From assembly GCF_000340215.1 (NCBI RefSeq), contig NW_006921537.1, positions 2,651,538 to 2,715,537 of the forward strand: a stretch of 64,000 nucleotides of DNA, written 5' to 3'. Below, piece by piece: positions 34,154 to 44,636 of the stretch. The position numbers and the translations under genes were made by a program. Source of the DNA: Pseudocercospora fijiensis CIRAD86 (lineage: Eukaryota; Ascomycota; Dothideomycetes; Mycosphaerellales; Mycosphaerellaceae). Below the pieces are notes generated by a model. It saw only the letters and a list, made by a program, of their open reading frames with translations. It searched no databases and was not told the DNA's origin. Within the stretch, counting starts at the first letter, position 1; every line of letters begins with the position of its first letter.

Positions 34154-34631
34154 GGCAGCCCTGGTGTACACTTTCGTCCGACACGTGTGTGACGCAAGCG
34201 CAATGAGCCTGCATGGTCAAGCATCCCTGACTTCCTCGAACCTAGTCGGCACAAACGAGCCGAATTCGAGTTTCAGAGTGCCCGAAAAGGAACCAAACCC
34301 TCAATGCCACGATTCTTGGACGAAGATCCAATTTCGAGTGGCCTGGGTGCATCCCTCATCAGAATGGGGAGAAAGAGAGGGGTGCAGGGCGGGAATCATG
34401 TGTACAACACTAGACTCTTAAAACAGCTGCTCTAGATAAGATATACACAGACTGAACATAAAGAACATGGATCATACTCGAGACATCCGCTATGCAATTG
34501 TCATTCCCGCGCTGAGGGTATTACCTGGGCTATTTCCTGTCCAAAACCATCCTCATGATTTGATATAGCCCAATACTGCTTTCTCTATGTCCCTTCATCC
34601 ACATCGGATCTGGTTGCCATTACACTTAATC

Positions 34632-37064
34632 TCAATATGTAGGTGCGGCTGGTGCGCTCGTAGGTGCTGACTGGCACGCGCAAACTGTCTCGTACTCCGT
34701 AACGTAAACTGTCACAGTCTCTTCCCCTTCCTCTTCTGGAGACGCTGGGTAAGATGGTGCAGACGTGACAGCTGGGCTTCCGTAGGCTTGCGTCGCTGTT
34801 GGGTTAGACTCAGCAGGTGACTCGGCTGGCGATGATCCGGATGGTGAGCCATAGCCAGTTGCGCCTGGGAGGATGCCGCCAATCGCGCTGGTCAGAGCGC
34901 CAATACCATTTCCAACTTCGTTACCAATCGCCTCAGCAAGTTGCTGAACACCACCAGCCTTGCCCTTGGTGACATCGATGTTTGGCAAGAAGTCAGACCA
35001 AGATGGAAGGAGACCATTGCCAGCTCGAGTGGATGAACCAGACCAGAAGCTGGACTTGAAGCCCGAAAGCGCATTGGGATGAACCTCCTCGCCAGCGTAG
35101 ATGATCTTCCAGTTGAGGTTCTTGGCCATGTATGGGGTGACGTTCGCCTCGCTCATATCCTCAAGCTTGCCAGCCTTGCACTGTTTCTGCAGGTGACGGG
35201 TGATTGGCACGGATCCAGAAGAAAGAATATCGTGACCAGACATGGCGCCACCAGCAAGAACACCCATGATACCAATGCAGTTGTCGTCACCGAGCCATGC
35301 GGAGGAGTCGTTGGAGGATGGTTGGCCATCGAACACGTAGACAGTGTATGAGCCGTTGAAGGCGTAGCGTGGAGTCTGCACATGGCACTGGTATTCGTAA
35401 GTGCTGCCATTTGGTGCGATGAAACGTGGGTCAACGACGGTGGAGCCGGGACCGGTTGGGGCAGGGGACTTGTGGGTAGCAGTGCCGTTCCATGCGTTGG
35501 ACATGCTCGGGTAGGTCTTGGATGGAGCAGATGTTGCAGCAGATCCGGATGGCCCATTTCCAAATGGAATGCTGAGAGACATGCTGATTGGACCGATTCC
35601 CACACCAATGCCAAAGCCGCTGTCGCTCGCAGATGAAGTGCTCGCTGAGGTGCTGTAGAAGGCTGTTGGAGCGTGCGCGCGGGCAGCAATCGAAGTGGAT
35701 CTCTCGGTGGAGGAGGAAGAAGAAGCCTTGTTGCCGCTCTTCTCGACGTCGTTGGAGACGGCGCTCGCGGTAAGATGGGCGTCCGATCCGTACAAGCTGT
35801 TGATGTAGTTGATGATGGCATCCTGGCTACCATCACTGGCGGCGAACTCGGGGTAGGTGTATTTGAAGGTGTTGGACCAGTCCTTGACGTCGTTGGTGGT
35901 CCAGAAGTTGTTTGCATCCTTGCGGAATGGCATGAGGGGCGAGTTCGCGTCCTGGGTGGAGCCAGATGCGATGGTCCAGGTAGCGTGAGGAGCAGTCTGG
36001 GAAGCACCGTAAATGTTTGGGTGGAGGGTCTGCCACAAGGCAAACAGGCGGTCAACGTTGGCGTGGTGAATCCAGAAGATTGGGTCGAAGGATGCCAAGG
36101 GAAGGTAGGTCATGTGGCCGCCGGAAACGCTGGAAGAACCAGCACCACCGCAGGTTGTGTGGATGGTGTTGTGGATGCCCTCCAAGCTGTTGGCGCACTT
36201 GCCAGTGGAAGAGCTGGAGTCATCGGTGGCGAAGTGGAGGTAGTTGTCGCAGTTGGTCAGCAGACCGTAGACCTGGTCCTGAATGTTCTCGCGGAGCTGG
36301 TTGAATGCTGTAGTTGCCTGTTGCTCCTGGCTGGTAGCACCCCTCGCATTGCTGGTGGGGTAGCGAAGAGTGGTGTCCCAGACGGTGAAAGGCGAGTAGT
36401 ACATGCCACTGGAGCTAGTGAACTTGTAGTCGAACAGAGGGTTGCTGACGGTCTCCTGGCCATTTGGACCAGCAATGGTGAGCTGCTGGGCGCTGATGGC
36501 TGGTGGAAGCACATCGCCGCCGTTGTCTGGGTTGGCGGCCCAATCCCAGTATGGGATACGAAGAACCTGGGCAGCAGCTTGCATGCGAGAACCAAAGTCG
36601 CCGGAGAAAGAGGAAGCGACTTCAGCAGCGACCTTCAAGAGCTCCTGCTCATACAGTGCCATGTAAGCACGGTGCCAAGCAGGGAACAGGACGGAGTTGT
36701 GGGTGCAGTAACCGTCGGCACTACCGCAGCTGTCGCACTGCTCAACTCCATCCCAGCTCGTGCGAGGCACGCCATGAATGCTGGAAATGCCAAAGTAGCC
36801 GGTGGTGTCGCTCTGGGCAACCTGCTGCCACTTGGCCATGGTTCGAATGTAAAGGGACCATTCGTCGGATCTGTTGGCGAGATCACGGATCTCTAGGCGC
36901 GAGTGGATTTGGCCATCGCCCAGGCCGTTTGCGCCTGACGTGATGACCTGACCGGCGCGCTTCTGGAGGGCATGGTCAAAGGTGCCTGAAGCTGGCTTGT
37001 TGGATGGGTGTGCGGCAATGGTACGGAGCAGCGAGGCTGCCACAAGGAGCGACGAGAAAAACAT
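34632..37064 (-). CDS. Secreted tyrosinase with long C-terminal extension
   Basis: Single exon, 810 residues, signal peptide at 1-18 (MFFSSLLVAASLLRTIAA). This is a type-3 copper enzyme oxidising monophenols and o-diphenols to quinones, feeding melanin-type pigments. CuA ligands are His97, His122 and His131; C-T-H at 120-122 is the Cys-His thioether arrangement, and the motif continues NSVLFPAWHRAY. CuB has HNTIH (His298, His302) and SFDPIFWIHHANVDRL with the His333/334 pair. A Ser/Thr-rich linker follows at about 450-550 and then a tyrosinase C-terminal domain (about 560-720) with YAFNGSYTVYVFDG. This domain normally shields the active site until cleaved. A further Ser/Pro/Glu-rich tail ends in CAC-SAPTSAPAAPTY. 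At 810 residues it is longer than the usual 600-700. A DNA transposon sits about 430 bp upstream. Confidence 0.95.
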   Translation of the reverse strand: MFFSSLLVAASLLRTIAAHPSNKPASGTFDHALQKRAGQVITSGANGLGDGQIHSRLEIRDLANRSDEWSLYIRTMAKWQQVAQSDTTGYFGISSIHGVPRTSWDGVEQCDSCGSADGYCTHNSVLFPAWHRAYMALYEQELLKVAAEVASSFSGDFGSRMQAAAQVLRIPYWDWAANPDNGGDVLPPAISAQQLTIAGPNGQETVSNPLFDYKFTSSSGMYYSPFTVWDTTLRYPTSNARGATSQEQQATTAFNQLRENIQDQVYGLLTNCDNYLHFATDDSSSSTGKCANSLEGIHNTIHTTCGGAGSSSVSGGHMTYLPLASFDPIFWIHHANVDRLFALWQTLHPNIYGASQTAPHATWTIASGSTQDANSPLMPFRKDANNFWTTNDVKDWSNTFKYTYPEFAASDGSQDAIINYINSLYGSDAHLTASAVSNDVEKSGNKASSSSSTERSTSIAARAHAPTAFYSTSASTSSASDSGFGIGVGIGPISMSLSIPFGNGPSGSAATSAPSKTYPSMSNAWNGTATHKSPAPTGPGSTVVDPRFIAPNGSTYEYQCHVQTPRYAFNGSYTVYVFDGQPSSNDSSAWLGDDNCIGIMGVLAGGAMSGHDILSSGSVPITRHLQKQCKAGKLEDMSEANVTPYMAKNLNWKIIYAGEEVHPNALSGFKSSFWSGSSTRAGNGLLPSWSDFLPNIDVTKGKAGGVQQLAEAIGNEVGNGIGALTSAIGGILPGATGYGSPSGSSPAESPAESNPTATQAYGSPAVTSAPSYPASPEEEGEETVTVYVTEYETVCACQSAPTSAPAAPTY

Positions 37065-37491
37065 GATGGATGCAAGAAGGAGGGAAGGAACAAAAAGACG
37101 GAAAGCGCATCAAAAGAAAGAGTGCCAGGTGCTCAGACGGCAGACATGGACCGAGCAGCGCAGCGCAGGGAAGGTGGAATATGGAAGGAAAGAAGAGCAC
37201 GCGCAAGAGCAGGAGCAAGAGCGGAAGCAGAAGCTGCGAGAGGCAGCCGGTGCGATGGGCGCTGTGTCAGATGGAGACAGCGGCGAGCTGTGCGTGCAAA
37301 ACTCCGGGCCAGGTACATCGTACATCGTCATCCGTCATGGGCAGCGGGCAGGGCAGGGCAGGGGAGGGCATTGCGATCATCACCGCGTAGTCCACACGAA
37401 CACACAAGCGCCAGCGCCGTTGTGCTCTGGTCGCCGCGTTGCCAGGATCAGACGGCACGGCGCAGATTTGAATTTTGAAGTTTGAACTGGG
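37065..37491. promoter_or_regulatory. Upstream region of tyrosinase, cut short by a transposon
   Basis: Host sequence of about 427 bp between the tyrosinase ATG and the transposon. Purine-rich on the plus strand near 37070-37230. The target duplicate tgaactggg lies at 37483-37491. No TATA box is obvious. Any promoter elements further out now lie beyond the 3.25-kb insertion. Confidence 0.5.
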
Positions 37492-40400
37492 GGTTAGCTA
37501 TATATCAGCAACTGCAGGGGTGGCACGGGGCAGCCGGAGTTGCTAGCAACGCTGGCCCTACCAAGCCCCGCTAAACCTTATATAGATCGTAGTCTTAGCA
37601 CACCTACATCCTCCGCTTATCCTAAATTTTCTATATAACCTCTTCTATTAACCCCTGTATTCTATAATAGACCTATCTACGCCTAACGACGTCGCTACCC
37701 TTTAGCGGCTTCGACAACGAGTATTTAACCTTATAGAAGACATTGAAATAGATACTAATAGGTAGAGTTTAATCTAGAAACTATATAGCAATTAATATAT
37801 CTAGAAATCTACTAAGAAGCTGTCTATAATAATACCCTATATAGAGATAGGGCTATACTATAAGAAGTCCTACTTCTATTATATAGAAAAGCAGCGCCTT
37901 AATAAGCTAAATAAGGAAGTAGTAGGTATTAAGGACAGGCGTATATTTAAGCCGCTTAAGAAGGAGTATAGAATAGGCTTTATTACTAAGGTTAAATACC
38001 GTAATAATAAGGCTACTAGAAGAGTTAGTATTCGTCGCTATACTACTATAACTAAATATATATATACGCTCGACTATCTTAATAGCTAGAAGGTTTGCTA
38101 ATATATTAAAGATAAGGTTAAAAAGCAAATCGATTACTCGCTATAAGCTAGAAGAACCTTCGACGCCTTATAGGGGCAATATAGTAACAATCTCGGTATC
38201 TCTTATCTCGATATTAGTGCTATAAATAATACTACTAAACAATCGCCTTATTATAACCGTAACAAGCGCTTTATAACTTAAGAAGAGAGAGGCAATACGG
38301 ACCTTTAATTATAGGCTATTATACGGACTATAAAGGAGTATAACCTATACTTCTAATAGTTTAGTATTAATACTAAAGATAGCATTAGGAGAGGCTTTGT
38401 ATAGGTAATAGAAGAAGGTATTTAGTTGTTAATAAAGTACGGCAAATTAATACTACTAGACGATATATACGAAGTTAATTAACTAGATTAGAAGCTATTT
38501 AACGTCCTTATAAGCGACGACAACCTTAAATAGCGGCCTATAGTATACGCACTACTAGAAAGCAAACATAGTGTTGTCTACGCGTAAGCACTTAGCTATA
38601 TAGCTTCTTAGGGTCGTTATAGTAAGCCTAGCGGCTAGCAGTTATAATAGTCTATTCTTAATAACTCGGCATCTAAATAATAGGCTATTCGAGACATATT
38701 TCTATAGGTTTATACCTACCTATGCTAACGATACTCGTTACAGACTATCCGCCGCAAATTTCCGCTTAAGAGTGCTTATAAGAAGGTCTATAAGAAGCTC
38801 GTATAGGTTATACTATACGTAGAGTCTAAGGAAGAGGTAGAGGTTGGAATATAGGCTGCTTTTAATGCCCTTCCTAGCAGCAAGAACGACGAGAAGTATA
38901 GCTATATAGAACGAGAATAGTTAGTCGAGTACGCTTAGATATAGACTACCTACTAGCGGAGGAACAATCTACTGCTTATACGTATAAGTACTATATAATA
39001 GTACCTTCCGTCCTCTTAGAGCGGGTATTTGCTAACTGCTATTACTTAGGTATATACAACGTCGCTAGTTAAGGGTTACTACTCCGATTTTAAGAGCGAT
39101 ATTAGTACTATTAAGGGCAACTTCTTACTCTCCGGCACCCTTATATACTCGCTAAAGGTAGATAGGAAGTAGTATAACAATGCTAATAAGGCTTCTACGA
39201 AGGATAATATACTTTACCTATTTAGTCGACTATAAGGCGATTGCGAGCAGTTTAACGAGCTTCTATATTGCCTTTAAAGCCTTATTACTAAGCAGTATCG
39301 ACTCGCTTAGAAGCGCGCTAATAGCGGCCTTCTAAATTAGTTACGATATTAACTACAGATCGATAACTATATCCCTAATATATACTAGTATTACTTCTAG
39401 AAGTAGTATTACTAACCGTATCGCTATATCTAGTACGATTAAGAGATTAAAGGCAGTAGAATAACTGCTTAATAGGTAGATTGCTATATAGACTGTTTCT
39501 TCGACTCTAAAGGCTTTAATAGCGATATTAACTTAACTAAAATATACTTAGAATAGCTTATTAACGAGAATCTACTAGAAGAAGATAAGGAAGGTAAGGT
39601 AGAGACTCTTCGTACTATTACGAAGGACCGTTACCTTCTATTACGTAGTATACTCGAGAACATTATATACAACTATTATTAGAAGGCAAAGTAGGCGGAG
39701 GCGGTTATTCTAGCTAACTTGTTATACGCCTATCGGACTAATATTGCTATATAGTATTTGTCTAAATATATACGACTATCGGCAGCGGTAGAGCTATTAT
39801 AATAGCTCTAGTAGTATCGATAGCGATACGATAATAGCACGTTATTTGCTATCTAATAGGCGTAGGTCGATATAGGCGTAGGCGCCTTACTATTAGTCTA
39901 CTAGTAATAACAACCTCGCTAAATATAATAACCGCGATAGGCGAGGGACCTATTCGCGCTAAAGAAGGGCACTTAGCGCGCGCTAGAGTATACGGCGACT
40001 ACTTTCTATACTAATTAGTATAGAAACAGTTACTACTATCCTCCGCTGTCGTTCTAGGCCCCTCTACTATCGCAATTTAAGCCTACGTAGGTAACTAACT
40101 TAGTACTATAGAATATATACGCTATAGGCGACGGTACTTTCTAATATAGTATATCTTCTTTAAACGACGGCAGTTTAATAGACGCAATGCGCTAGGTCCT
40201 TTACTAATAGCGCCTTCTATATATGCCTACTATATCGAGTAGTCTTCGCTACTCTATAGTAGCCGCCGATATACCGACGCTATAGCTATTAAACCTATTA
40301 AGATATATACTATAAGTCTATAACAATAGTCGCTAATAGATATATTATAACTTAGTAATTAGTAGGTAGGGGTATTTATTAACGACCGACGATACTTATT

Positions 40401-40745
40401 AGAAAAACAGCGGCGGCTATTTAATAGTAGGACCTTTAGTAGTAATCTATACTATAGCGGCGGTAGTAGTAGCGGTAGCGGTAGTAGTAGCAATAGACAA
40501 TAAGGCAAGAGCAAGTAGATATATCTCGAATTTAGCGTAACGGCTATACTATACGTTAACTTTAGCTTTATTAAGTTATCGCTAGCGACCTTAGTAGAAA
40601 TTACTATATTCCTAAAGCCCTTTTAAATTTAAAGCACATTTTAACTAAATTTATTAGGGGAGTTGCTAGCAACTCGAGGTAAGGGGTGGGATTGGGGTAA
40701 AAGTGGGTCGAGCCAATCAGCGCGAGTTGCTGATATATAGGCCAC
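37492..40745 (+). mobile_element. RIP-mutated Mutator-like DNA transposon with 9-bp target duplication
   Basis: The host 9-mer tgaactggg flanks the element at 37483-37491 and 40746-40754. Ends are inverted: ctatatatcagcaact (37498-37513) faces agttgctgatatatag (40725-40740), with a few less perfect terminal bases outside. The palindrome gttgctagcaac occurs just inside both ends. The interior reads, through many TAGs, as a transposase on the plus strand, with IKEYNLYF and FSINTKDSIRRGFV blocks near 38325-38400, and then a KYGKLILLDDIYEVN-like and RPIVYALLESKHSVVYA-like MULE core near 38435-38580. A 9-bp duplication fits the Mutator superfamily. Coding capacity is destroyed. Confidence 0.8.
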
Positions 40746-41198
40746 TGAACTGGGCCTGCCACACGTGACACGCTCGGATCAGCACGCCGTGCAGTGTTCC
40801 TGCCGCTTGCTGCGTGTTCCTGCGTTAGCCTCGTATACACAGTTTGACCACACACCAATCATTGTTTCAGCATGCTGCGCTCGTCATCATGGGATCATCC
40901 GCTGTTCCAGGGGCCTCGCACCACACGGCACACTGCTTCACGCACCTGAGATGGGTGAAGCAGCCTTCAAGGGGTGGCACTCAGCCTCGCGGCCACTTGT
41001 TTCATACTTCGATCCCATTGAACGTCTCATACCGATCTCAGAACACGGCAATCATGCCTTTCTACGACATTATTCTTATTTTTGGTCAGCAATGCCAGCG
41101 AGGCCTTGGACTGAGTGCCGGAAGGGCGGCAAGATATACACACAAAATGCACAATTGAGCCCCATTATTTCCAATGTGAAGGATAAGATCGCTGGGCA
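40746..41198. other. Intergenic between transposon and aldo/keto reductase
   Basis: Contains the right target duplicate. A 165-codon plus frame starts with GTG and shows no family features. Confidence 0.35.
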
Positions 41199-42188
41199 CT
41201 ACCGCCAGTACAGTGGACACTCAGCCTTTGTGACCTTCAGCCACGCATCGTCCAATGCTTGAACGATGGCATCAGGCAACGGCCCTTCTTCAACGTGATC
41301 CAGATTAGTCTTCAGCTGCTCCAGACTGCTGACTCCAATCACAATTCCATCCCCAGCCTCCATATCCAGCATGCTATGATGTACACACCAGCGAAACGCG
41401 ACTTGAGGTAGAGTCAAATCATGCTCCTTGGCCACACGCTCCACCATCTGAAGCGCCGTGAAATTCGAATCTTTGAGGTATCGCTCCCGATATTGTTTTC
41501 CCATTTTAGGATCAATCTCCGAAAAACGGCCATCGGAGGGTGTTTCTCTGCTTTTGTACTTGCCACTGAGGACACCGCCGGCTAGAGGATTGTATGCGAG
41601 GATGTCAATGCCAAATTTTCTGCAGCATGGCACCAGCTCCTCTTCGATGGCTCTTGTCAAGGAGTTGTACATGGCTTGATATACAGTCGGCTGGATCCAT
41701 CCTCGCTGTTTTGCAATGCTGCAAATTTCTGCCACCTCCCACGCAGCGTAGTTGCTGATGCCCAGCCGCTTGAATTTGCCAGCATGGTGAAGTTCATTAC
41801 ATGCTTCTAGAGTCTCCTCGAAAGGGACAGAACGATCAGGAGCATGGAGGTAAAACAGATCGACTTGTTGACCTCCGAGTTCTGCGAGGCTGGTCTCTAA
41901 GTTCTTCTTGATATTTTCCTTCGTGTTGTCTCCGGGCTTCTGCGGGTACCACTTCGTTGCAAGTGATAGGCCTCGTTGTTGCCACTTAGCTTCTCTGGTA
42001 AAGCTCTCCTGCAGACCGCCAACGTATGTTCTTGCAGTGTCGACTTCATTGTATCCTCGCTGCTGAAAATGGTCCAGGCACTCTGTGAACTTGGTGATAT
42101 CCGTCACTCTAGAGCCATGATACTCGGATCCAGGTGGGCCAAATGTAAGGAGCCCAAGTACCACTCTTGGCTTGCTCACCCGAGCCAT
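41199..42188 (-). CDS. Aldo/keto reductase (AKR7-like)
   Basis: Single exon, 329 residues, from ATG at 42188 (the frame upstream begins with TTG). An NADPH-dependent TIM-barrel reductase of carbonyls. The closest named relatives are the aflatoxin B1 aldehyde reductase-like AKR7 proteins. The catalytic tetrad is visible: Asp50 and Tyr55 in NEVDTARTYVGG, Lys79 in LATKWYP, His115 in DLFYLHAPD. GISNYAAWEVAEI and VYQAMYNSLTRAIE match the next barrel strands. NPLAGGVLSGKY and the C-terminal GIVIGVSSLEQL form the cofactor site. Complete and of normal length. Probably a cytosolic detoxification enzyme; the substrate cannot be told. Confidence 0.93.
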   Translation of the reverse strand: MARVSKPRVVLGLLTFGPPGSEYHGSRVTDITKFTECLDHFQQRGYNEVDTARTYVGGLQESFTREAKWQQRGLSLATKWYPQKPGDNTKENIKKNLETSLAELGGQQVDLFYLHAPDRSVPFEETLEACNELHHAGKFKRLGISNYAAWEVAEICSIAKQRGWIQPTVYQAMYNSLTRAIEEELVPCCRKFGIDILAYNPLAGGVLSGKYKSRETPSDGRFSEIDPKMGKQYRERYLKDSNFTALQMVERVAKEHDLTLPQVAFRWCVHHSMLDMEAGDGIVIGVSSLEQLKTNLDHVEEGPLPDAIVQALDDAWLKVTKAECPLYWR

Positions 42189-43951
42189 GAGTATGGGCAA
42201 GTTGCTTATCTAGATTGAAGATTGACCGCTGCTTAGGCCTGTCAAAGTCGCAGAATGATGGCTGTATGAGAATATTCAAACACTGACACCTGTGTTGGCC
42301 ATAATGACTCGAATATACTGGCAGAGTAGATAGTTGGATATGATGCAGGGCAGGGCACGGTAACAGGCAAAAGATGCATTCATGCACCTCCTACTTTTGT
42401 CCATGCTTCGCCGTGACGCCAACCCGCTGGGCCTGAAGTATTTCCAATTCCATGCTCTTGATCTCGCCCACCATCGTCGCCGTGTCGATGTCGATGTGCT
42501 CGTCAGTTCGTGGAGGTAATCTGCATTGGTTGCACGCGTCCACATCGACAGATTCGCGGCGAGCTGTGCGATTTCGTGACAAGCCTTCCTGGCGGTACAC
42601 TCTAACGTCTTTCCAAACATGCCCACCAGCATGAGGCATCGGCGACACTACTTTGTTGTTATGATGAGACACGAGACGCCAATGTGGGATCGGAGGATGG
42701 ACATGGCGGCAAGGAAGGAACAGGCCACCAAGTGGTCTTGCTCTCACTTCCAACGCTTATTTCTGACAGCAGACATTCCATCGTCAAGTTTCAACCGAAG
42801 TCAACCCTTCGAGGCGACGAGTCTGGCACTGATGACATCTCCTCGGCACTGCATTGCAGCTCAGGCTATGGCCAAGATTTCAAGGACTCAGGATGCAGTG
42901 TGCTCACATCCTTGCCCCAGTCAACCCACTGTTCTCTGAGAACACTCGAGCAATACCGATGACAGGCAGTACAGAATCAGCAGGGTCGCTACTGCGCGGC
43001 CGGCGCCACATATTTGGTTCTCCTTGATTTGAGATACTATGGAACGATGGCTCCGATTTTCTCCTCCTCCGCCGTATTCTACGCTGCGAGTTGCCTATCT
43101 ACCACTTATTAACCTACATCATCTGGCACTCATTCGCACGTCTCCTTTACAATCGCCTTAGCGGCCGCAAGAATACTGCCTTATAAGAAAATATATTCGT
43201 TCTCTAATACGACGTATTACGATATTAAAAATGTCGCGGTCCGCTATACTAGTAATATCCTACTAACGCTACTCTCCGAGCTGTTACTCTATAGCCTAGA
43301 CCCTAGACGCTATCTTGTATATTAGTATTACGTTCTTCTTTCGACTTCGCGTTATACTTATATAGATTAAAGGCGAAAGCGATAGATATTTAAAAGGCAT
43401 CGAATTATAGGAGGCACTAATATTCGAAGCTCGTAGACTACTCTACCTATAGCTTCGTATATAAGCCCTCCCGCTTATAGAACTTATTAGTAACTAGCTT
43501 CTACTCTTATATACCGAGTGTCGACGACTATACTCGTAACCGGTCCGTAGCCTTACTTAAGATAGGTACGTAAAGTGCTATAACGTGTTAGGCCTAATAA
43601 CTGTTGCTATCTTATGCTTTAGAGTATCTCGGCAGCCGAAGGCTAGTATAGGATTTATACTAGCAAGTATAGGGAGGAGCCCAAGACGAGAAAACAGAAT
43701 CTTAGAAAGTAAAGTGCGAAAATTAAACGTACCCTCACCTCGACGACGTCAAGTAAGTCGAGAAATGCGAAACAGACACATAATAGAATTGAAGGGAAGA
43801 ATTGCAGGAGATTTGCGCTGCGCAGAAATTCTTCGTGACCTGTCTTGGAATTGCAGTCCAAAGCTATAGTTAACCTTTGATCGCTGTCGGAAACTTTGTA
43901 CTCATCACCACATCGTCGCGGCGCGCAGTCGCGGCGCGCACCAAAATCAGA
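42189..43951. other. Intergenic, including a RIP relic
   Basis: 42189-43080 has normal composition, with overlapping 90-120 codon frames on both strands but no motif. About 43100-43700 is TpA-rich with ctat/tata strings typical of a RIP-mutated repeat of unknown type. A gcgcgcagtcgcggcgcgca direct repeat lies near 43920-43940, just before the next gene. Confidence 0.45.
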
Positions 43952-44376
43952 ATGGCGTCTAGCGACCACACTACTGGCCCCCGCGAGCAGATCATGGGTA
44001 TGTCAATGAAGCGGTCCAGTCGATGATCTATACTGACGAGTCTCAGCAAATGCCACTATCGCTTTTCCTGGCAAGATCTCCAAGAACGTCGACCAATACA
44101 TGAACGCGCCACACGAGATTGTCGACGTGGTAGTCGTTGGATACGAGGGACTTGGTGTCTTCTCTTCGGGTAAGCAAGCTTCTCTGGTGAGCGGACGAAG
44201 CGTCTCTCTAACGTATACTGCTCCGGGTGAGCTCTGTAACAGGGTTCGAGAGTGCTCTTGAGTCCTTGTCGGCGTTGCTGAGAAGGATCTTGGCCGAGGA
44301 CAAAACCGGCGTGCTGGACCGAGAAGAACCTGCAGGACGGAACGCCCAAGTGGGACCAATGCAGTGCATTCCGTGA
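43952..44376 (+). CDS. Small three-exon protein of unknown function
   Basis: Exons 43952..43997, 44047..44169, 44243..44376; 100 residues. Introns of 49 bp (GTATGT...CTCAG) and 73 bp (GTAAGC...AACAG) have good signals and keep the frame exactly. The sequence begins MASSDHTTGPREQIM, continues with IAFPGKISKNVDQYM and the hydrophobic strand EIVDVVVVGYEGLGVF, and ends after an amphipathic helix (SALESLSALLRRILAED). No signal peptide, and no family known to me. Because the first exon is only 15 codons, confidence rests on splice quality and composition. Confidence 0.55.
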
Positions 44377-44636
44377 GGGCGAAGCGGCTAGCGGCGAACA
44401 TTATGGAGTATGGAGTTGGATATCATGCTTGGTGGATATTGATGAGCGGATTTGGCACTGCTTTAGATGCCTGCTTATTTTGCATGGGAACCGGCGCTTA
44501 CACCAAAAACGTATGACACCGGATCGCGAGACAGAGCTTGGGTCGAAAGCTGTCTGAAATCGTAGTGTCAACTCACAGTTCACTTTCGAGGCTGATCACA
44601 TTGTGTCTGATTCCGTGCAGCTCCCGAATCTCTTAC

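Noticed and set aside
35673..36896. 407-codon plus-strand frame opposite tyrosinase
   Set aside because: It is the complement of a highly conserved tyrosinase coding region and its translation is Val/Gly-rich without motifs; a shadow frame.
40765..41262. 165-codon plus-strand frame between transposon and aldo/keto reductase
   Set aside because: Opens with GTG, overlaps the reductase 3' end antisense, and has no recognisable domain.
42276..42960. Overlapping frames on both strands, up to 120 codons
   Set aside because: Several equally long frames compete and none shows protein-family character.
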